Positions 22,043-29,684 of a DNA stretch of 32,507 nucleotides are shown here, one piece after another; positions within the stretch are counted from its first letter, which is position 1; each line of letters starts with the position of its first letter. This stretch comes from Clostridia bacterium (lineage in GTDB: Bacteria > Bacillota > Clostridia > Christensenellales > Aristaeellaceae): positions 1 through 32,507 of the forward strand of contig JAEDKS010000003.1 of the NCBI GenBank assembly GCA_016295665.1, in the 5' to 3' direction. The notes beneath the pieces are model-generated. The model ran no database searches and was not told the origin of the DNA. It saw only the letters and a program-made list of their open reading frames with translations. The translations under genes and the position numbers were made by a program.

Positions 22043-22852
22043 ATGGAAATGACATTCTGTCCGCTGTTCTCCGGTTCCAGCGGCAACGCGCTGTACGTGC
22101 GCTGCGGGGAGACGCGGCTGCTCATTGACGCGGGCAAATCGGGCCGGATGATTACCGAGGCGCTGCAGTACATCGGGGTGGACCCCCGGTCGCTGAACGC
22201 GCTGCTGATTACCCACGAGCACTCCGACCACATCGCCGGCGCGGGGGTGCTGAGCCGCAGGTACCACCTGCCCATCTACGCCACCGCCGGCACCTGGCAG
22301 GCCATGGAGGGCAAGCTGGGCCCCCTGCCGGACGGCACGCGGATGGTGTTCCCGCAGGATCAGGACTTCTATATCGGGCAGATCGGCGTGGTGCCCTTCG
22401 CCATTCCCCATGACGCGGCGGAGCCCGTGGGCTACCGGCTCTACGGCGGCGCGAGCAGCGTCTCCGTCGCCACGGACCTGGGCTGCTTTCCGAAGCGGGT
22501 GCGGGACGCCGTTGCCGGCAGCGACCTGGTGCTGCTGGAGAGCAACCACGACCCGGACATGCTCCGCTGCAACAGCCACTACTCCGCCGCGCTCAAGCAG
22601 CGCATTCTGAGCAGCCGGGGCCACCTGAGCAACCAGGCCTGCGCCGACGCGCTGGTGGAGCTGGTGAAAACCGGGGTGCGGAACGTGATTCTGGGGCACC
22701 TGAGCGGCGAGAACAACCGCCCGGAGCTGGCGCTGTCCACCAGCGAGAATCAGGCGGAGCTGGAGGGCATCCGGCTGGGGGTCGATCTGCATCTGGATCT
22801 GGCCTGGCGCGACCGGGTGGGCGGCGTGTACACGCTGCGGGACGGTGCCTGA
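22043..22852 (+). CDS. walJ: Metallo-beta-lactamase-fold hydrolase, WalJ (YycJ) family
   Basis: 269 residues. FSGSSGNALYV near the start, LLIDAGKSGRMI, the metal-binding LITHEHSDHIAG (HxHxDH) near 54-65, IPHDAAEPVGY near 125, TDLGCF near 148, LLESNHDPDM near 167 and LGHLSGENNRPE near 216-227 give all the expected His and Asp ligands for two metal ions. WalJ proteins are thought to be DNA exonucleases that coordinate division with replication; in Bacillus the gene lies in the walRK cluster near the origin. Here it sits with parAB, 14 nt after parB. Two starts are possible, ATG 22043 and ATG 22049; the latter matches the family start MTFCPLFSGSSGN, and neither has a strong ribosome site, so coupling to parB is likely. 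Confidence 0.9.
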   Translation: MEMTFCPLFSGSSGNALYVRCGETRLLIDAGKSGRMITEALQYIGVDPRSLNALLITHEHSDHIAGAGVLSRRYHLPIYATAGTWQAMEGKLGPLPDGTRMVFPQDQDFYIGQIGVVPFAIPHDAAEPVGYRLYGGASSVSVATDLGCFPKRVRDAVAGSDLVLLESNHDPDMLRCNSHYSAALKQRILSSRGHLSNQACADALVELVKTGVRNVILGHLSGENNRPELALSTSENQAELEGIRLGVDLHLDLAWRDRVGGVYTLRDGA

Positions 22853-22853
22853 C

Positions 22854-23663
22854 ATGATGCGCCTGCATGGAAACCGGAGGTGGCTGTCGCTGCCCGTGTG
22901 CATGCTGGTGATGGCGCTGCGGCTGCCGCTGAGCCTGCTGATCCGGTACGTCTGCCCGGATGTGACGGCCAGCGCCGTGTCCTATGACCTGGCGGTCATG
23001 GCGCAGGAGGCGGTGCTGTGGCTGCTTCCGGCGCTGTTTTTGATGCCCTGGCGAACCCGGCGCAGCGGGGACAGGCTGCCCCGGGGGGCCGTGACGGTGG
23101 GCGCGCTGGTGGGCGGCGCGCTGGTGCAGCTGAGCCTGTCGGCGCTGCGGCTGCTGCTGCCCGCGTCGGGGAGCGCCCGGACGGTGCCCCTGCCCCAGAC
23201 GGGGGCGGAATGGGCGCTGGCTGCGGTGGCGATGGTCGTGGTGCCGGCGGTGTGCGAGGAGGCGTTCTTCCGGGGCTGCGTGACGGCCTACCTGCGGGAT
23301 GCCGCCGGCAGCGGCATGGCCCTGGTGCTGGGCACGCTGATCTTCGCGCTGATGCACGGGGACGCGGCGGGGCTGCCCTCCCACCTGGTGGTGAGCCTGG
23401 GCTGCACCGCGCTCCTGCTCCGCACGGGGCATGTGTGGCCCGGCATGCTGCTGCACATGGGCTACAACGCCATGGCGCTGGTGCTGCCGAGGATCGCGGG
23501 CACGCCCTGGCTGGCGCTGACGGGGCTTCTGCCCCTGGGGGCGCTGGCGTGGCTGCTGCGGGGCATGGACTGGCGCGACGAGGGACAGCGCCTGACCCGG
23601 GTGGACTGGGCCATGGTCGCCCTCATCCTGCTGGGCGAGGGCATCGGCTACCTGATCCTGTGA
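22854..23663 (+). CDS. CPBP-family intramembrane metalloprotease (CAAX/Abi-like)
   Basis: 269 residues, about seven or eight hydrophobic segments. The three CPBP motifs are present: CEEAFFRG (EExxxR type) near 134-141, FALMHG (FxxxH) near 163-168, and HMGYNAM (HxxxN) near 201-207. These residues form a zinc or glutamate-based active site inside the membrane. Family roles include CAAX processing, bacteriocin immunity and cell-wall regulation; the substrate here is unknown. No bacteriocin-like small gene adjoins it. ATG 22854 starts 2 nt after the preceding stop. A GTG at 22845, overlapping walJ, would add three residues; neither start has a clear ribosome site. Confidence 0.86.
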   Translation: MMRLHGNRRWLSLPVCMLVMALRLPLSLLIRYVCPDVTASAVSYDLAVMAQEAVLWLLPALFLMPWRTRRSGDRLPRGAVTVGALVGGALVQLSLSALRLLLPASGSARTVPLPQTGAEWALAAVAMVVVPAVCEEAFFRGCVTAYLRDAAGSGMALVLGTLIFALMHGDAAGLPSHLVVSLGCTALLLRTGHVWPGMLLHMGYNAMALVLPRIAGTPWLALTGLLPLGALAWLLRGMDWRDEGQRLTRVDWAMVALILLGEGIGYLIL

Positions 23664-23675
23664 CATGACTGTGAC

Positions 23676-23692
23676 CGCGCCCGAGGGGCGCG
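23676..23692 (+). promoter_or_regulatory. Perfect GC hairpin ahead of the ABC-F gene
   Basis: CGCGCCC (23676-23682) and GGGCGCG (23686-23692) pair perfectly around GAG. It ends 6-7 nt before the AAGGAGG of the next gene. There is no T run, so it is not a typical terminator; it may insulate or modulate translation of the ABC-F gene. Confidence 0.4.
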
Positions 23693-23710
23693 CAACCCAA
23701 GGAGGAACGT

Positions 23711-25621
23711 ATGATACTGCTGTCGCTGCAAGGCGTCCGTAAGAGCTTCGGCACCAACGAGGTGCTGAAGGGTGTTTCGTTTACCCTGCAGGACGGCGAG
23801 CGCATGGGGCTGGTGGGCGTGAACGGCTGCGGCAAGTCCACGCTGATGAAGATCATCGCGGGGCTGGAGCATCTGGATGACGGCATCATCACCATGCAGA
23901 AGGGGCTGAAGCTGGGGTACCTGGCGCAGCAGGGCACGGTGGACGAGAACCGCACCGTGCTGGAGGAGCTGGAGAGCGTGTTCGCGCCGGTGGTCGCCAT
24001 GGAGGAGCAGCTGCGGGCCCTGGAGCGGCAGATGGCGGAGGTGGCGGACGACGAGACGCTGCTGCACCGGCTGGGCAGCCAGTACGACCAGCTGACGCGG
24101 GAGTTTGAGCGGCGCAACGGCTACGGCTGGCGCTCCACGGTGCAGGGCGTGCTGGCGGGTCTGGGCTTCCGGAAGGAGCAGCAGAGCCAGCGGGCGGCGC
24201 TGCTCTCGGGCGGCGAGCGGACACGGCTGTGCCTGGGCCGCATGCTGCTGACCGAGCCGGATCTGCTGCTGCTGGACGAGCCCACGAACCATCTGGATCT
24301 GAAGTCCATCGCCTGGCTGGAGAAGTACCTGCACGACTACAAGGGCGCGGTGCTGCTCATCAGCCATGACCGCTACTTCATGGATCACGTCTGCGACCGC
24401 ATCGGGGAGCTGCTGCTGGGCACGGTGGAGTGCTACACCGGCAACTATACCAGCTACATGGCCCAGCGCGCCGAGCGGTTTGAAATCCGCATGAAGGCCT
24501 ACGAGCTGCAGCAGAAGGAGATCGCCCGGCAGGAGGCCATCATCGCCCGGTACCGGATGTTCAACCGGGAAAAGAGCATCCGGGCCGCCGAGAGCCGGGA
24601 GAAGCGGCTGGAGAAAATGGAGCGGCTGGAGAAGCCGAAGGACGAGAGCGCCATTCACTTCCACTTCGACGTGCGCCGCCGCACCGGCGACGACGTGCTG
24701 ATGGTGGACGAGCTGCGCAAGGGCTTCGACGGGCGCACCCTGTTCCGGCATGTGAGGATGCACCTGCGGGCGGGGGATCGGGTGGCACTCATCGGTGACA
24801 ACGGCGTGGGCAAGTCCACGCTGTTCAAGTGCCTGATCGGGGAGGAGCGCCCGGACGAGGGCACTATCCGGCTGGGCGCCGGGGTGGACATCGGCTACTA
24901 CGACCAGCATCAGGCCCACCTGCACGACAGCAAGACCGTGCTGGACGAGGTGTGGGACGACTTCCGCCGCCTGGATCAGACCGAGGTGCGGGGCGCGCTG
25001 GGCAAGTTCCTGTTCACCGGGGACGAGGTGCTGATGCCCGTCTCGACCCTGTCCGGCGGCGAGAAGGGCAGGGTGGCCCTGACCAAGCTGATGCTGCGCA
25101 GGGACAACCTGCTGCTGCTGGACGAGCCCACCAACCACCTGGACATGGACAGCCGCGAGGTGCTGGAGGACGCGCTGGCGGACTTCCCGGGCACCATTCT
25201 GGCCATCAGCCACGACCGCTACTTCATCAACCGCTTCGCCACGAAGGTGCTGGTGCTGGAGGAGGAGGGCATCAAGGAGTATCTGGGCAACTACGACGAC
25301 TACTTCGAGAAGATCAACCGGGAGCAGGAGCCCGACGGTGACACGCAGGGCATGACCCGCACCGCCATCGACAAGGAGAAGCGCCGCAGCCGCGAGGAGA
25401 CCCGCCGCCTGCAGGAGCGCAAGGCCGCCCTGGCGAAGGCCGAGGCGGACGTGGCCCGGGCCGAGGAGGAGGCCGCCGCCCTGGAGGCGGAGATGTCCGA
25501 CCCCGCCACCTATCAGGACGCGGAGAAGGCCGCCCGCCTGGCGAGGGCCTATCAGGCGAAGAAGGACGAAATCGACCGGCTCTACGCCGCCTGGGAGGAA
25601 ATGATGGAGGCGGAGGGCTGA
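23711..25621 (+). CDS. ABC-F family ribosome-associated ATPase
   Basis: 636 residues with two ABC domains and no membrane segment. Domain 1 has GVNGCGKST near 36-44, LSGGERTRL near 165-173 and LLLLDEPTNHLD near 186-197. Domain 2 has GDNGVGKST near 361-369, LSGGEKGRV near 446-454 and LLLLDEPTNHLD near 467-478. The inter-domain linker is a long charged helical pair (about 245-320), the P-site tRNA interaction motif of ABC-F proteins. A Lys/Glu/Ala-rich coiled coil occupies about 545-636. It most likely acts on the ribosomal E site in translation. Both housekeeping factors (YdiF/YfmM-like) and antibiotic-protection proteins share this plan; location before the S10 operon and no attenuator-like leader favour the first. 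AAGGAGG precedes the ATG. Confidence 0.92.
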   Translation: MILLSLQGVRKSFGTNEVLKGVSFTLQDGERMGLVGVNGCGKSTLMKIIAGLEHLDDGIITMQKGLKLGYLAQQGTVDENRTVLEELESVFAPVVAMEEQLRALERQMAEVADDETLLHRLGSQYDQLTREFERRNGYGWRSTVQGVLAGLGFRKEQQSQRAALLSGGERTRLCLGRMLLTEPDLLLLDEPTNHLDLKSIAWLEKYLHDYKGAVLLISHDRYFMDHVCDRIGELLLGTVECYTGNYTSYMAQRAERFEIRMKAYELQQKEIARQEAIIARYRMFNREKSIRAAESREKRLEKMERLEKPKDESAIHFHFDVRRRTGDDVLMVDELRKGFDGRTLFRHVRMHLRAGDRVALIGDNGVGKSTLFKCLIGEERPDEGTIRLGAGVDIGYYDQHQAHLHDSKTVLDEVWDDFRRLDQTEVRGALGKFLFTGDEVLMPVSTLSGGEKGRVALTKLMLRRDNLLLLDEPTNHLDMDSREVLEDALADFPGTILAISHDRYFINRFATKVLVLEEEGIKEYLGNYDDYFEKINREQEPDGDTQGMTRTAIDKEKRRSREETRRLQERKAALAKAEADVARAEEEAAALEAEMSDPATYQDAEKAARLARAYQAKKDEIDRLYAAWEEMMEAEG

Positions 25622-25648
25622 TGTGGCAAAAGGAATGGACAGCGAGGG

Positions 25649-25682
25649 AGCACCGGGGCCGGAAACGGTTCCGGTGCTTTTT
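25649..25682 (+). terminator. Rho-independent terminator after the ABC-F gene
   Basis: A 13-bp stem (25649-25661 with 25666-25678, including two G-T wobbles) is closed by a GAAA tetraloop and followed by T residues to 25682. The left arm begins AGCACCGG and the right arm ends CCGGTGCT. Confidence 0.92.
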
Positions 25683-25985
25683 CCGCGCCGTGCGGAAGAA
25701 AAAAACAGAAAAAGCACAGGCCCGGCGACAAAAAAATCAGCAGAATGAAAGCACTTTCATGGTGGGTCGAAAAATGGGAACGCATGAAAGCGTGGTCATG
25801 ATGAACAAGCTAAACGCAGACGGCATCAGGGATTGCGAAAGGGAAGGACGAAAAGAAAAATGCCGGAATCCGGAAAAGGGAAGAAAAAACGGGGAATATG
25901 GAAACACACGAAAGCGTGGACAGATGCGGACGGAGCAAAGCCGCAAAAACAGTGGATTTTCCGAAAAGAAAATTTGAAAAAGGAC
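25683..25985. other. Non-coding, A/purine-rich spacer with short repeats and palindromes
   Basis: About 300 bp that is much richer in A on the plus strand than anything around it. No frame has a ribosome site or protein-like composition. It holds GAAAGCGTGG twice (near 25788 and 25910), the palindrome at 25745-25760, and CCGGA-a-TCCGG near 25863-25873. I do not recognise an RNA family. It could be a decayed gene, an unknown small RNA or a regulatory upstream region for the S10 promoter. Confidence 0.55.
25745..25760. promoter_or_regulatory. Palindrome ATGAAAG-ca-CTTTCAT
   Basis: Two perfect 7-bp arms around a 2-bp centre, 226 bp before the S10 promoter. The shape fits a dimeric repressor site, but it is far from any promoter that I can see, and its role is unknown. 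Confidence 0.4.
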
Positions 25986-26013
25986 TTGATTTCTCCTGAA
26001 AAGTGTGTATAAT
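25986..26013 (+). promoter_or_regulatory. Sigma-A-type promoter of the S10-spc operon
   Basis: TTGATT (25986-25991), a 16-nt spacer and consensus TATAAT (26008-26013), preceded by an A-rich stretch that could act as an UP element. It lies 166 nt before the rpsJ start codon. Confidence 0.78.
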
Positions 26014-26179
26014 AGTGATGTTGTCTGTTCAGGGATGAAGCGGTAAGTTGCCGACCGGCCAGTCGGGTAATTACCGTGGACCAGCCCGAAAATCGGGCGA
26101 CGGACTCGCGGCGGCGGTGATCCTGCACCTGCAGTGGGGTCATCAGAACGCCATCGAGACGATCAAGGAGGTACATCAA
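26014..26179 (+). promoter_or_regulatory. Structured 5' leader of the S10 operon
   Basis: The leader contains a compound stem, CGGTAA (26041-26046) with TTACCG (26071-26076) enclosing CCGAC (26051-26055) with GTCGG (26062-26066). A second hairpin, GCCCGA (26084-26089) with TCGGGC (26093-26098), follows. Neither is followed by a T run. S10 operons are often autoregulated by L4 or another r-protein through their leader, so a similar role is plausible, but I cannot match it to a named leader family. Confidence 0.5.
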
Positions 26180-26488
26180 GTGGCCAACCAGAAGATCCGT
26201 ATCAAGCTCAAGTCCTACGAGCACAACCTGATCGACCATTCCGCTCAGCGGATCGTCGAGACCGCCAAGCGGACCGGTGCTCGCGTGTCCGGCCCGATCC
26301 CGCTCCCCACGGAGAAGGAGATCGTGACCATCCTGCGCTCTCCGCACAAGTACAAGGACAGCCGCGAACAGTTTGAGCGCCGCACCCACAAGAGGCTCAT
26401 CGACATCATCAACCCCAACCCCAAGACCGTGGACGCCATGATGAAGCTCGATCTTCCTGCTGGTGTCGAAATCGAAATGAAGCTGTAA
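26180..26488 (+). CDS. rpsJ: Small-subunit ribosomal protein S10 (uS10)
   Basis: 102 residues, full length. The start ANQKIRIKLKSYEHNLIDHS and the conserved GPIPLPTEKEI and RTHKRLIDII regions identify S10, a component of the 30S head that also pairs with NusB in antitermination. The start codon is GTG at 26180, fixed by AAGGAGGT (26165-26172) 7 nt upstream and by the family start; no ATG fits. It is the first gene of the operon, after a long structured leader. Confidence 0.97.
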   Translation: MANQKIRIKLKSYEHNLIDHSAQRIVETAKRTGARVSGPIPLPTEKEIVTILRSPHKYKDSREQFERRTHKRLIDIINPNPKTVDAMMKLDLPAGVEIEMKL

Positions 26489-26506
26489 GGCAGGAGGACG
26501 AAAATC

Positions 26507-27145
26507 ATGAAGAAAGCGATCGTTGGCAAGAAGATCGGCATGACGCAGGTTTTCACCGAAGACGGCCGCCTCGTTCCGGTTACTGTGATCGAAGCCGGCC
26601 CCTGCACCGTGGTGCAGACCAAGAACGTTGAGAGCGACGGCTATGACGCTGTTCAGGTCGGCTTCGGCGACCTGACCGAGAAGCGCGCCGAGAAGCTGCT
26701 CAACAAGCCCGAGCGTGGTCACTACGCCAAGGCGGGCGTCGCCGCCAAGCGCGTGCTGCGCGAGTTCCGGTTCGACGACTGCACCGGCTACAAGGTGGGC
26801 GACGAGCTGAAGGTTGACCAGTTCGCCCAGGGCGACAAGATCGACATCACCGGCACCAGCAAGGGCCACGGCTACACCGGCGCCATTCAGCGCTGGAACC
26901 AGCACACCGGCCCCATGGCCCACGGCTCCAAGTATCACCGCGGCGTCGGCTCCATGAGCGCCAACTCCGATCCCTCCCGCGTGTTCAAGAACAAGCACAT
27001 GGCCGGCCACTACGGCGTGGATCGTGTGACGGTTCAGAACCTGGAGGTCGTGAGCGTGGATGCGGAGCGCAACCTGCTGCTGGTGAAGGGCGCTGTGCCC
27101 GGCCCCAACGAAGGCCTGCTCATTATCCGCGACACCGTGAAGTGA
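26507..27145 (+). CDS. rplC: Large-subunit ribosomal protein L3 (uL3)
   Basis: 212 residues, typical length. The start KKAIVGKKIGMTQVFTEDG, the loop with HGSKYHRGVGSMSANSDPSRVFKNKHMAGH, and the end VPGPNEGLLIIRDTVK are diagnostic. L3 seeds assembly of the 50S subunit near the peptidyl transferase centre. AGGAGG stands 9 nt before the ATG, 18 nt after rpsJ. Codons here use GTT, GCT and CGT more often than in the upstream operons. Confidence 0.98.
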   Translation: MKKAIVGKKIGMTQVFTEDGRLVPVTVIEAGPCTVVQTKNVESDGYDAVQVGFGDLTEKRAEKLLNKPERGHYAKAGVAAKRVLREFRFDDCTGYKVGDELKVDQFAQGDKIDITGTSKGHGYTGAIQRWNQHTGPMAHGSKYHRGVGSMSANSDPSRVFKNKHMAGHYGVDRVTVQNLEVVSVDAERNLLLVKGAVPGPNEGLLIIRDTVK

Positions 27146-27169
27146 GCGCTGCAAGGAGGTTAATACAAC

Positions 27170-27793
27170 ATGCCTAAGATTGCTGTAGTAAATATGGAAG
27201 GACAGCAGGTCGGCGAAATGGAGCTGAGCGAGGAGATCTTCGCCAGCACCGTGAACGAGGCCGCCATGCACCTGGTCGTCCGTTCCTATCTGGCCGCCCA
27301 GCGCCAGGGCACGCAGAGTGCCAAAACCCGCGGCGAGGTCCGCGGCGGTGGTCGCAAGATCTACCGTCAGAAGGGCACCGGTAACGCCCGCCACCATGGC
27401 AACCGCGCTCCCCAGTTCAAGCACGGCGGCGTGGTGTTCGCTCCCAAGCCCCGCGACTATGTGATCGCGGTGCCCAAGAAGGTCCGCCGTCTGGCCTTCA
27501 AGTCCGCCATGACCTCCAAGCTCAACGCCGGCGAGATCATCGTGGTGGACGAGCTGAAGCTGGCCCAGGCCAAGACCAAGCTCATGGCCCAGACCCTGAC
27601 CAAGCTCGGCGCCACCCGCAAGGCGCTGGTGGTGCTGCCCCAGGTCGACGAGACCGTGGTTCGCGCCACCGCCAACCTGGCTGAGGCCGCCACCACCTAT
27701 GTCAACACCCTGAACGTGTATGACATCCTGAACGCCGGCAAGCTGGTGCTGACCCGCGCTGCCGTCGAGTCTGTTGAGGAGGTGTACGCATAA
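27170..27793 (+). CDS. rplD: Large-subunit ribosomal protein L4 (uL4)
   Basis: 207 residues. The central extension with KTRGEVRGGGRKIYRQKGTG and ARHHGNRAPQFKHGGVVFAPKPRDY is the L4 loop that lines the exit tunnel, where macrolides contact it. The loop shows no insertion or deletion obvious by eye. L4 is the autoregulator of the S10 operon in Escherichia coli; whether that holds here is unknown. AAGGAGG precedes the ATG, and the stop overlaps the rplW start by one base. Confidence 0.98.
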   Translation: MPKIAVVNMEGQQVGEMELSEEIFASTVNEAAMHLVVRSYLAAQRQGTQSAKTRGEVRGGGRKIYRQKGTGNARHHGNRAPQFKHGGVVFAPKPRDYVIAVPKKVRRLAFKSAMTSKLNAGEIIVVDELKLAQAKTKLMAQTLTKLGATRKALVVLPQVDETVVRATANLAEAATTYVNTLNVYDILNAGKLVLTRAAVESVEEVYA

Positions 27794-28098
27794 TGAGAGA
27801 TCCGCACGACATCATCAAGCGCCCCGTCCTCACCGAGAAGGCCTACGAGGGCATCGCTGACAAGCGCTACATCTTCGAGGTGGCGATCGACGCCACCAAG
27901 ACCGAGATCAAGCAGGCCGTGGAAGCGGTCTTTGCGGATGACGGCGTGAAGGTGGAGAGCGTCAACACCACGCGCACCCTGGGCAAGATCAAGCGCCAGG
28001 GCCGCTACTCCGGACGCACCCCCGAAGTCAAGAAGGCTTATGTGACCCTGAAGAAGGACTCCAAGCCGATCAAGTTCTTCGAGGGCATGGCCCAGTAA
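27793..28098 (+). CDS. rplW: Large-subunit ribosomal protein L23 (uL23)
   Basis: 101 residues. PHDIIKRPVLTEKAYEGI at the start and NTTRTLGKIKRQGRYSGRTPEVKKAYVTL in the middle identify L23, which forms the docking site for trigger factor and SRP at the tunnel exit. It starts within the rplD stop (TAATG), with GAGGAGG inside rplD as its ribosome site, so translation is coupled. Confidence 0.97.
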   Translation: MRDPHDIIKRPVLTEKAYEGIADKRYIFEVAIDATKTEIKQAVEAVFADDGVKVESVNTTRTLGKIKRQGRYSGRTPEVKKAYVTLKKDSKPIKFFEGMAQ

Positions 28099-28119
28099 AG
28101 CGAAAGGGAGGACTGAAAC

Positions 28120-28953
28120 ATGGCTATTCGACAGTACAAGCCGACTTCGCCCGCCCGGCGCTTTATGTCGGTTCTGACCTATGAGGAGATCACCACCAAC
28201 AAGCCCGAGAAGAGCCTGGTGGAATACCTGAAGAAGAACGCGGGCCGCAACAAGCAGGGCAAGATCACCGTTCGTCATCAGGGCGGCGGCAACAAGATCA
28301 AGTACCGCGTGATCGACTTCAAGCGCGACAAGCTGGAGGTTCCCGCCAAGGTCGCGACCATCGAGTACGATCCCAACCGCAGCGCCTTCATCGCGCTGCT
28401 GAACTACGCCGACGGCGAGAAGCGCTACATCCTGGCGCCTCTGGGCCTGAAGGTGGGCGACACCGTGGTGGCCTCCACCGGCGCTGACATCAAGCCCGGC
28501 AACGCGCTGCCCATGGCGAACATTCCCGTCGGTACGTTGATCCACAACCTGGAGATCAAGCCCGGCCGCGGCGGCCAGCTGGTTCGCTCCGCCGGCATGA
28601 GCGCGCAGCTCATGGCCAAGGAGAACGGCTATGCCACCGTGCGTCTGCCCTCCGGCGAGATGCGCAAGCTGTCTCTGGACTGCAAGGCCACCATCGGCAC
28701 CGTGGGCAACACCGATCATGAGAATGTGCGCATCGGCAAGGCCGGTCGTGTCCGCCACATGGGCATCCGTCCCACCGTCCGCGGCGTCGTGATGAACCCC
28801 AACGACCATCCGCACGGCGGCGGCGAGGGCAAGAGCCCCGTTGGTATGCCTGCTCCTGTGACTCCCTGGGGCAAGCCCGCGCTGGGCCTGAAGACCCGGA
28901 AGCACAAGAAGTATTCCAACAAGATGATCGTCAAGCGCGCTGGCAACAAGTAA
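28120..28953 (+). CDS. rplB: Large-subunit ribosomal protein L2 (uL2)
   Basis: 277 residues, normal length. The start AIRQYKPTSPARRFMSV, GGGNKIKYRVIDFKRDK, VPVGTLIHNLEIKPGRGGQL-type core and the C-terminal VMNPNDHPHGGGEGKSPVG segment, with the conserved His of the peptidyl transferase region, are all present. GGGAGG precedes the ATG. It lies 21 nt after rplW. Confidence 0.98.
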   Translation: MAIRQYKPTSPARRFMSVLTYEEITTNKPEKSLVEYLKKNAGRNKQGKITVRHQGGGNKIKYRVIDFKRDKLEVPAKVATIEYDPNRSAFIALLNYADGEKRYILAPLGLKVGDTVVASTGADIKPGNALPMANIPVGTLIHNLEIKPGRGGQLVRSAGMSAQLMAKENGYATVRLPSGEMRKLSLDCKATIGTVGNTDHENVRIGKAGRVRHMGIRPTVRGVVMNPNDHPHGGGEGKSPVGMPAPVTPWGKPALGLKTRKHKKYSNKMIVKRAGNK

Positions 28954-28984
28954 GCGCATCCCACAGGAAGGAGGCAACTAACGA

Positions 28985-29263
28985 ATGAGTCGTTCTCTGA
29001 AGAAGGGCCCTTATGTAGAAGCCGCGCTGCTCAAGCGCGTGCAGGATATGAACGCTTCCGGCAAGAAGGCTGTGGTCAAGACCTGGTCCAGGTCCTCCAT
29101 GATCTTCCCGGATTTCGTGGGTCACACCATCGCCGTGCATGACGGACGCAAGCACGTTCCGGTCTATGTCACCGAGGACATGGTGGGCCACAAGCTGGGC
29201 GAGTTCGCCCCGACCCGTACCTTCCGCGGTCATGCCGCGGACAAGGCCACCGGCCGCAAGTAA
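28985..29263 (+). CDS. rpsS: Small-subunit ribosomal protein S19 (uS19)
   Basis: 92 residues. SRSLKKGPYVEAALLKRV, WSRSSMIFPDFVGHTIAVH and LGEFAPTRTFRGHA are the family hallmarks. S19 sits in the 30S head with S13. AAGGAGG is about 10 nt before the ATG. Confidence 0.97.
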   Translation: MSRSLKKGPYVEAALLKRVQDMNASGKKAVVKTWSRSSMIFPDFVGHTIAVHDGRKHVPVYVTEDMVGHKLGEFAPTRTFRGHAADKATGRK

Positions 29264-29282
29264 GCGAGAGGAGTGAAACGAT

Positions 29283-29666
29283 ATGGCAACCCGTTCCAAG
29301 GAAAAGACGGAAGCTCGCCGCGCAGGCGCTGACAAGCGTCCGCAGGCGCACGCCAAATACGTCCGCATCTCCTCCCGCAAGGTCAAGATCGTCATCGATC
29401 TGATCCGCGGCAAGAGCGTGGACGAAGCCAAAGCCATCCTGACCTACACCCCCAAGGCCGCCGCTCCCGTTGTGCTGAAGGTGCTCAACAGCGCCATCGC
29501 CAACGCGGTGAACAACCAGGAGCTGAACGCCAAGGACCTCTATGTTGCTGAGGTGTACGCCAACCCTGGCCCGACGCTGAAGCGCTACGTTGCCCGCAGC
29601 AAGGGCAGCGCGTCCCCGATGCTCAAGCGCACCAGCCACATCAGCGTGGTGCTGGACCAGAAGTAA
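29283..29666 (+). CDS. rplV: Large-subunit ribosomal protein L22 (uL22)
   Basis: 127 residues. AKYVRISSRKVKIVIDLIRGK, the extended loop region and TLKRYVARSKGSASPMLKRTSHISVVL identify L22, which reaches into the exit tunnel. A 10-15 residue charged start (RSKEKTEARRAGADKRP) precedes the conserved domain. GAGAGGAG precedes the ATG. Confidence 0.97.
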   Translation: MATRSKEKTEARRAGADKRPQAHAKYVRISSRKVKIVIDLIRGKSVDEAKAILTYTPKAAAPVVLKVLNSAIANAVNNQELNAKDLYVAEVYANPGPTLKRYVARSKGSASPMLKRTSHISVVLDQK

Positions 29667-29684
29667 GGCGAAGGAGGTTCAATC

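Noticed and set aside
23711..25621. Calling the ABC-F protein an antibiotic-resistance factor
   Set aside because: There is no attenuator-type leader or mobile context, and housekeeping ABC-F proteins share the same plan.
25621..25977. 118-codon Lys/Arg-rich frame after the ABC-F gene
   Set aside because: It crosses the ABC-F terminator hairpin, starts within the ABC-F stop and lacks a ribosome site. The composition merely mirrors the purine-rich DNA.
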